Assembly (NCBI GenBank): GCA_037976565.1
Contig: CP137668.1
Location: 4,174,261-4,238,260, forward strand
Source of the DNA: Mesocentrotus franciscanus
Taxonomy: Eukaryota; Echinodermata; Echinoidea; Camarodonta; Strongylocentrotidae
Length of the DNA stretch: 64,000 nucleotides
Reading direction: 5' to 3'
Each line of letters opens with the position of its first letter. The first letter of the stretch is position 1. Positions 58,110 to 64,000 of the stretch are shown in pieces. The translations under genes were made by a program, and so were the position numbers. The notes below the pieces were generated by a model. It was given only the letters and a program-made list of their open reading frames with translations. It was not told where the DNA came from and did not search any database.

Positions 58110-58285
58110 GGGCAGTCAAACCTTTGCAAGAAGTTGAGTTGTGTGAAAGTAGAAAAATCAACAGAGAAATAGGTTTTTGAAAAGTTCTTGGACATTGGAG
58201 AAATGATAAGTCAGTTGTGAATTGTTTAAAAGATTTTGATTACTACATCTATGTGAATCTCAAATTTGTAAATTGGTAATTTAAT
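58110..58285. repeat. Dispersed repeat, copy 2
   Basis: GGGCAGTCAAACCTTTGCAAG, GAAGTTGAGTTGTG, GTAGAAAAAT and AATCTCAAATTTG match copy 1 at 56783-56945 in order, with moderate divergence. Confidence 0.45.
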
Positions 58286-59559
58286 CAAAGGTTCTTGGAA
58301 AAAAACATCAATATATTTGAATACGTTGTGAACATGCAGGTTTATCAAATTAACTATTAAACTATCAAAATGCCTAAATATGAACTTTGGATTTAGTTAG
58401 ATTATACTAATAATTATGAAAATGTCAAAAGTCTTAGTCAAAGTACCCAAGCTGGAATTCATGCATTTATCTATAAGTGTTCAGCAAAGAATTCTCCTGC
58501 CACTTTCTTTCTTTGTCTTTCTCTCTCTTTCTCTCTCTCATGATTCTCAGTTTTAAGCAGATTGCTCTCACCTTTAACATGATGACAAATAAAGAGCAAC
58601 AAAAACAATCCTGAATCAATTTACATTGTAAAATCTTTCCATCTGTATTTAAAGAGGTTTGATGAACAGATGATCAGATCTCCCTCCTCGATCTCCAGGA
58701 ATGTGTTCGTCCTACTCGTGAGAACCTGGGAAGACCATAAACACTAATATTGACCACTCCCATTGTTCTTCTGACCCTACTCCACAGAGATCCTTCAACA
58801 GGGCTTCAACAAGATGTAACTCTATTGTGTCAATTATGGATTTTCTGTTCCGTCCACCCTATGGGAAATATCGGCAGGCTTTCATGTGATTGATCGGGGC
58901 TGGAGGGCAAGTTAATAGCTAATTCATCCACACTTTATAGGGCATTATGAAAGGGAAGTTGAATAAGGTTGGGATTAGATTCATTGTTATGTAACAAATT
59001 TACAAGATTATATTTCTATTCTGTTTTAATTGTACACATTACATTGGATGTATAATAACATATTGATAAATAGTGCTACATGTTATATTTACTTTCTAAG
59101 ATTTCAATCCATGATTGAAATTTGTCATACAGGGCCTAGAAGAAGCCATTTTGGACTTTATTCCATCCAAAGGCAAACTTCAACAATATACATTCGTTTA
59201 AATCCATGTTCTGTAAGTCTGCATTGATGTTCACAGGTCATGATGTCAATGACTTGTGAAAAAATTAGCATGTCATTTCTTTATATATTATGGAAATCCT
59301 AAGTAATTAATTAACCAAATAGTAACAACTAACAACTCGAGACAGTGTTTTTTTAATGGGCAACTAAGAATTGAATTTCAGTTAACTTTCCAATACCAAT
59401 TATGGTAATATATTGTCAGTTTTTTTGTGGTAATAAGGAAAATATAGGGGGTGGTATTCTGAAAGCTCATTTAGCTTTCCTTTTGACCCCCCCCCCCAAG
59501 TCCTCTCAAAACTCTTTTTATTCCTTCTACATGTAGGATTAACATTGTAATTAACATTT

Positions 59560-60830
59560 TAAATATCATAGACCTAGTCCTTGGCTAAAGTTAGAACTAT
59601 AGAAGAGTATAGATCTAATAATAGATTAGAACTAGACTCTATGCATGACTGACATGTCATGTGTAGATTTAAACCTTAAAATGGCTAAATTAGGGTCTAT
59701 ATTTATTGTTAGATTCAACTTAGTCTTAGTCGTACATTAAATTCTATTGTAAGCAACCAGGACATCCTTTAACAAAACTGTCATAAGTACAAGTTCACCG
59801 ACATCCTATTGAAATGCATGTTATTACAACAATACACACGGGCCAATGGAGATGTCGGTAAACGTGCGTCTCTGAACCGTGAAACGCTGCCTAGGGCTAG
59901 GGGACTGATTGCTTTTAATAAGTAATCTCTAGACTATGAGTATGAAGAACTTGGTAATGAGGATTTGTGCCTTCCCAAAGAACACTAGTCTAGATCTGGT
60001 GCATTTATTTGGTTTCAAATCTGGAACCTCCCAGCTAGTCACAAGACCACTGGCACTGCTCTAACTAAGTATATACTATTTACTATAGTCTAGACTCGGA
60101 GACTAGAGGCAGAGTCATTGATGACAGCATCAGATTGGCTCACAAACTGAACAGTAGACCTTTGGCTCTGGCTCTACTCTCTAGACTACTCTAGATCATC
60201 ATCTAGATCTAAAAAGTTTTTAAAAACGTAGTTTATTAATATTAGATTGCATATTTAAAATTTAAAACTATTTCAATTTTCAAGTGAAGTAGAGTGTAGA
60301 GCCAGGTTTTTTTATGAGACAGGGATCGATCATACATTACTAGGGAACTTAGCCGTAACCTAGCTAGATCTAAAGTCTACATGTAATTAATTTAGGGAGT
60401 AGATCTAGGGTAACTGAAAGGAGCCCGCGCCCCACTCCAGCTCCACAAAAGATACTTGGCGCTGAATTGGAGATCTAACATTACAACTTACATTTACAAG
60501 ACGGTGCAACAACTTATACACGCTCACTCCATTTATTTGGTATTGTAGTTTGGGAGTAACTAATCTATGTCTATGGTACTTACTCAAAAGTACAAAGTGG
60601 TACGTCATAAGGCCCAGCTTGCTCCGATCCGATCTCGCACAGCATGCATCATCTAGTCCCGCATCTAGTCGAGGTCTAGTCGGCATCGCGCGCGTCGCGT
60701 AGAGAAAGTCTAGACTCTAGATAGAGCATAGCGCAGAATGCAGCTAGTGGGTACGTACCAGTACGTACGTGCTTAGCCTAATTAGCTAGCTAACTAGCTA
60801 GATTTAAAAAAAGCTCTCGAGAGCGCTGCC
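59560..60830. other. CTAG-rich tract
   Basis: About 25 CTAG tetramers occur in roughly 1.27 kb, often as TCTAGA, AGATCTAG or GCTAGCTAG, where about five would be expected by chance. No tandem period is obvious and no open frame of note is present. The tract overlaps the putative TMEM163 promoter. Confidence 0.6.
60584..60760 (-). promoter_or_regulatory. Candidate promoter and first non-coding exon of TMEM163
   Basis: This is one of the few CpG-rich spots upstream of TMEM163 (GCGCGCGTCGCG near 60690). On the minus strand two GTAAGT donors follow it, at 60578-60583 and 60486-60491, and a CRE-like TGACGTA lies at 60601-60607. The spacing, about 6 kb from the first coding exon, would suit a leader exon. 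No core promoter motif is clear, so this is inference. Confidence 0.3.
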
Positions 60831-61053
60831 AAGTTATCTCCGAATCGTGTGGGCGTGGCCCTGCATCTGGTCAAAGGAGAAAACATGGGCGAGATCTCCT
60901 CGGCTGCGTCACTTCAGATTCTCTTTTTGATCATTGTTGAAGGTGATAGGCTGGACGGTCATGAATAAACACGATCTATGACGTTATATTTGACTTTTCA
61001 TATGACAGCTTTGTTTGTTATTGGCTTTTCTACCAGTAACATTTCAAGACATA

Positions 61054-61322
61054 CGGGGGTGTGCCGCTCTAATGGGTCACTTTTTCACACAAAAATACTA
61101 AACAAGGGTCTTATTTTTAACAGAAATATCCCTAAACATGCCGGTCCATTTTTTCAAAATTTCCCAAATTTTTGGGTGTTTGCATGGCAAACACCCAAAA
61201 ACTGTGAAATATGGGCTTTACTTCGAGAAAAATCCCCCAAAATGACCCTTAAAAATGGGTAGGGGTTTCGAGGCTTCAGCGGCACACCCCCGTCCAAACC
61301 AAATCTGAGTACCCCCTCCCGG
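61054..61322. repeat. Inverted-repeat element with CGGGGGTGTGCCGCT arms
   Basis: CGGGGGTGTGCCGCT at 61054-61068 is the exact inverse of AGCGGCACACCCCCG at 61278-61292. A second palindrome, TTTGGGTGTTTGC / GCAAACACCCAAA, sits inside at about 61171-61199. The right part is shared with 22378-22460. Confidence 0.75.
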
Positions 61323-62257
61323 GACCAGGCTCGATTAGCATTCATGCTATCTGGTTCGTTTTTATCCTGTTATGTTATTGTATAAAACTGTTTATACCTA
61401 TTGTTTTGTGTTTATTATTGGATAATACATTTCAAGTTCAGTTCAAGTTCGAAAGCCCTTATGCACTGTTATTTGAGTCTCAAAACAATAATTGCTGACA
61501 TATTCGCAGTGATGTGAAAATGTCGGACATAAAGAAAATGCTCATTTACAAGCACAATTTATGATATTCTCTTTGTTATGATCACACAATCTTGAATATC
61601 TTATTCAGGAAAGTCTATTGTCAATATCTTTGGTAGTTTATCAAAAATATTTTCTATCTTGTACCGTACTAAAATCTTTGAGGTTAGCTAACCTCTGAGT
61701 TTCCATGTGCTGTTTGAGACAACAAATATATGCACCTTACAGTCATCTTATGCATGTGAAATGATGCAATGGACAGGTGAACAGAGAGATCTTAGATAAT
61801 GAGACAAGATGTTAGTCCCGGGATGTTAGTAGGCTGTTTAAAATATTTTAATGTTATCCTGTCGTCTGTCGATAGAAACTATGTCCTTTGATAGCTTAGA
61901 TAAATTGGATTACTTTAAACATTGAAGCAGAATTTAACTTTTAAACTGATATAATACCACAGTTAAACATGAATCTCAAGATGGCCTGACCAACATTCAG
62001 TGCATCTGCCCAAACTTGGTGATTTTGACAGCACTTTTTCAAAACCCTGATGCTCAGTCAACCTTGGCAAGAACAACATGATATCGTTAGCCAGAAAAAA
62101 GGGTTACTCTTTATCATGAAATGGATTTAAATGTTACATTAATTATAACTTTGTGATTATAAGCTACCAAAGTTGGGTATACCTTTACACACAAACAAAA
62201 TTAATATATACATATATATAGGGGGCCTACGCACTGTATGGCCTAGAACGATCTCCA

Positions 62258-62778
62258 CAGAGGCAGCGCTCCCGGGGGTGGGCACAGTCCACCCCCACTT
62301 TTTCGAGTACCCCCAAAGTACCCCTTTATTATTTCGGGAAACTACCTCTTTACTTCAGATAAGTGTCCCTCCCCCTTTTCATAAGTATCCGTTTTCACCT
62401 TTGATGCGTGTCCAGTACACAGAAAGAGTACCCCTTTTCACCTCTGATAAATATAAGTATAAGTAGGCCTATATAAAATATAGTGAGCACTATTTTGTTT
62501 TCCCCAATTCGTGAGAAAATATTTAGCGCCGACCGATGAATAAGCGGGGCGGGGGTAGTGAGCACTATTTTTTTTTCTTTCGCCAAATTCGAGAGAAAAT
62601 ATTTAGCGCAGAATCAGCCAGCCGGCGAATAAGCGGGGGGAGGGGGTAAGGAGCACTATTTTTTTAAATTTTAAACTCAACATCTATCCCCTCCCTCGAG
62701 CCAAAAACAAAATTAACGTTTTTTACCTGTTTTTTGGTCGGGGGACCGACGGCCCCCACCCCCGTGGATCCGCGCCTG
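62258..62778. mobile_element. Possible hAT-like element with internal tandem repeat
   Basis: The right end read inward, CAGGCGCGGATCCACGGGGG, resembles common hAT tips. The left end, CAGAGGCAGCGCTCCCGGGG, is a looser match. No 8-bp target duplication is seen, so the boundaries are tentative. At about 62480-62665 a unit of 80-85 bp (GTGAGCACTATTTT, GAGAAAATATTTAGCGC, GAATAAGCGGG) is repeated, with a partial third copy. Confidence 0.5.
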
Positions 62779-63022
62779 GCAAAGGCTGAAGTTGAAACGA
62801 GTGTACTCTAAAAAGCATTTTTTTTTTTCGACGCAGAGCAGAAAGCTTTATACATAGACCCCTGTGCATAGAGGTGCATCTGCATAATTTCAGAGCATTT
62901 TTTCATATTTTCTTCTTATCACGGTTTTGAGTGGTTGGAATATCACCCAACATGGTACGTACATAGATGTTTTTTTTATTCTTATATTTTAGTGTATTAT
63001 GTTACTTTCTTTTTTGGATCGT

Positions 63023-63228
63023 GGGGCCGGTTTCTCGAAACGTCATGATTCATTCTACCCCGGGACCATTCGGGGTTTCATGAAACAATTAGTCGGTGGT
63101 TTTCACCGACTAATATCATTTTCACCGACAATTTTATTGTCACCGACTAATTTCCAGGCCTCTGATTGGTCAAATTTAGTCAGAGCTGACAGTTGTCGGT
63201 GGACAAATGTTGATGAAATGCCCCCCGG
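63023..63228. repeat. MITE-like element with GGGGCCGGTTTCTCGAAAC end
   Basis: The left end GGGGCCGGTTTCTCGAAAC and the inverse of the right end, GGGGGGCATTTCATCAACA, are imperfect inverted repeats. Inside, TTAGTCGGTG and CACCGACTAA alternate three to four times as palindromic motifs. Confidence 0.6.
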
Positions 63229-64000
63229 ATCTGGAATCAGCTACCAGCCACTGCCGCAGTGGGCGCCCTCCCTGTCATCAGAGGGTTCCAATCTCCTAGC
63301 TAGTAGGTTAATTGTAGGATCATCACTTGATCACTTGAGGTCTTGACTCTTGAGTATCACTATTTCATTATTAGTTATTATGTCTAAGTCTAACCATGTT
63401 AGAGGTGTCGTAGTCAAGTAGTTTAAGCTCTTCGATCCTCGACATGGCACTAATATAACAGCTTTGAAGTTTTGGCCTGTAATCATCCCATTATTATCAA
63501 AGAATTTACACGCTTATTTAATGAGCTAGATTGCTCAAAAGGAAATACGAGCCTGAATTGCTTGACTACGACCTTCCATGTTCATCACTCGACTTACAAC
63601 AACTGTGAATCTGTTAACATGCAGACATACTCACTTTATACTCGTATTTTAATACAACTTTGTCTCTCTTTTCAACCATATACATTCCGTTCTTAGCATT
63701 TAAAGGTTGCCATCGCGTTCGAGAGCATTGCTACGCTACTGTTACGCAGCTTGCTCATTTTTATATGTAGAGAGGATGTCAACCGAAAATTAATAAAAAT
63801 TTCACTTGCTTGCTCTGTACTCTTCTTATTGAATAAAACCATATGCTATTCATCACCTGCCAGATGAATATTCATAAAATTAATTATTAGACAGCTTATT
63901 TAATTTCAGGGTCAATGATTTTCATCGAACAAGACAGTGAAAGCATCGTACTTTGTCACCCTGTTACCTAGATTGATTATAAAATGGTTTGTTGAATAAT
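63229..64000. other. No gene seen at right edge
   Basis: A SINE-like box A remnant (GGTGTCGTAGTCAAGTAGTT) lies at 63403-63422. No exon is supported. Confidence 0.4.

Larger units (their letters stand above)
56160..59559. other. Upstream of TMEM163: no coding exon seen
   Basis: Would be intronic if the promoter is near 60700. It holds the repeat pair 56783/58110 and a donor-like GTAAGC at 57244-57249 that could end a non-coding leader exon. Confidence 0.4.

Overview
The window reads as nuclear DNA of an animal. It is AT-rich, has long introns with GT-AG splice signals, is crowded with microsatellites (GA, GACA, GGT, ATT), MITE-like inverted-repeat elements and tRNA-derived SINEs, and has no bacterial-style gene packing. 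The very frequent TACATGTA and TACCGGTA palindromes and the style of the MITEs suggest a marine deuterostome, most likely a sea urchin or other echinoderm. That placement is inference from composition, not proof.

One gene can be reconstructed completely. On the minus strand from 54715 to 44279, eight coding exons with good splice sites and consistent phases encode a 288-residue protein. It aligns throughout with TMEM163 (human protein about 289 residues), a zinc-binding vesicle and plasma-membrane protein of the cation diffusion facilitator superfamily. Its metal-binding DxxxD pair lies at the start of exon 4. An extra, 90% identical copy of exon 4 lies 156 bp upstream, with an intact acceptor but a donor replaced by a GAT repeat.

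A second gene starts on the minus strand near 36684. Two well-spliced exons encode an N-terminus with a signal-peptide-like hydrophobic stretch. Its remaining exons must lie to the left. Isolated exon-like segments at 28567-28634, 25361-25435 and 3196-3252 are possible parts but cannot be joined with confidence. A 173-codon open frame at 40403-40924 is a third, weak coding candidate.

The rest is repeats. Two related non-autonomous Helitrons (29067-31653 and 47498-49504) show the full terminal signature, and the first carries a nested element and a tandem duplication. There is a hAT-type element with a perfect 8-bp target duplication (23533-24252), two Tc1/mariner-type MITEs with TA duplications (50184-50355, 56021-56154), a decayed non-LTR retrotransposon reverse-transcriptase tail (21355-22312), a large palindrome built of short TGGTCTA repeats (41689-42174), and a four-unit 145-bp tandem repeat in TMEM163 intron 5 that carries nuclear-receptor-like DR1 sites (46424-47170). 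No defence system, CRISPR array, operon or viral gene was seen.
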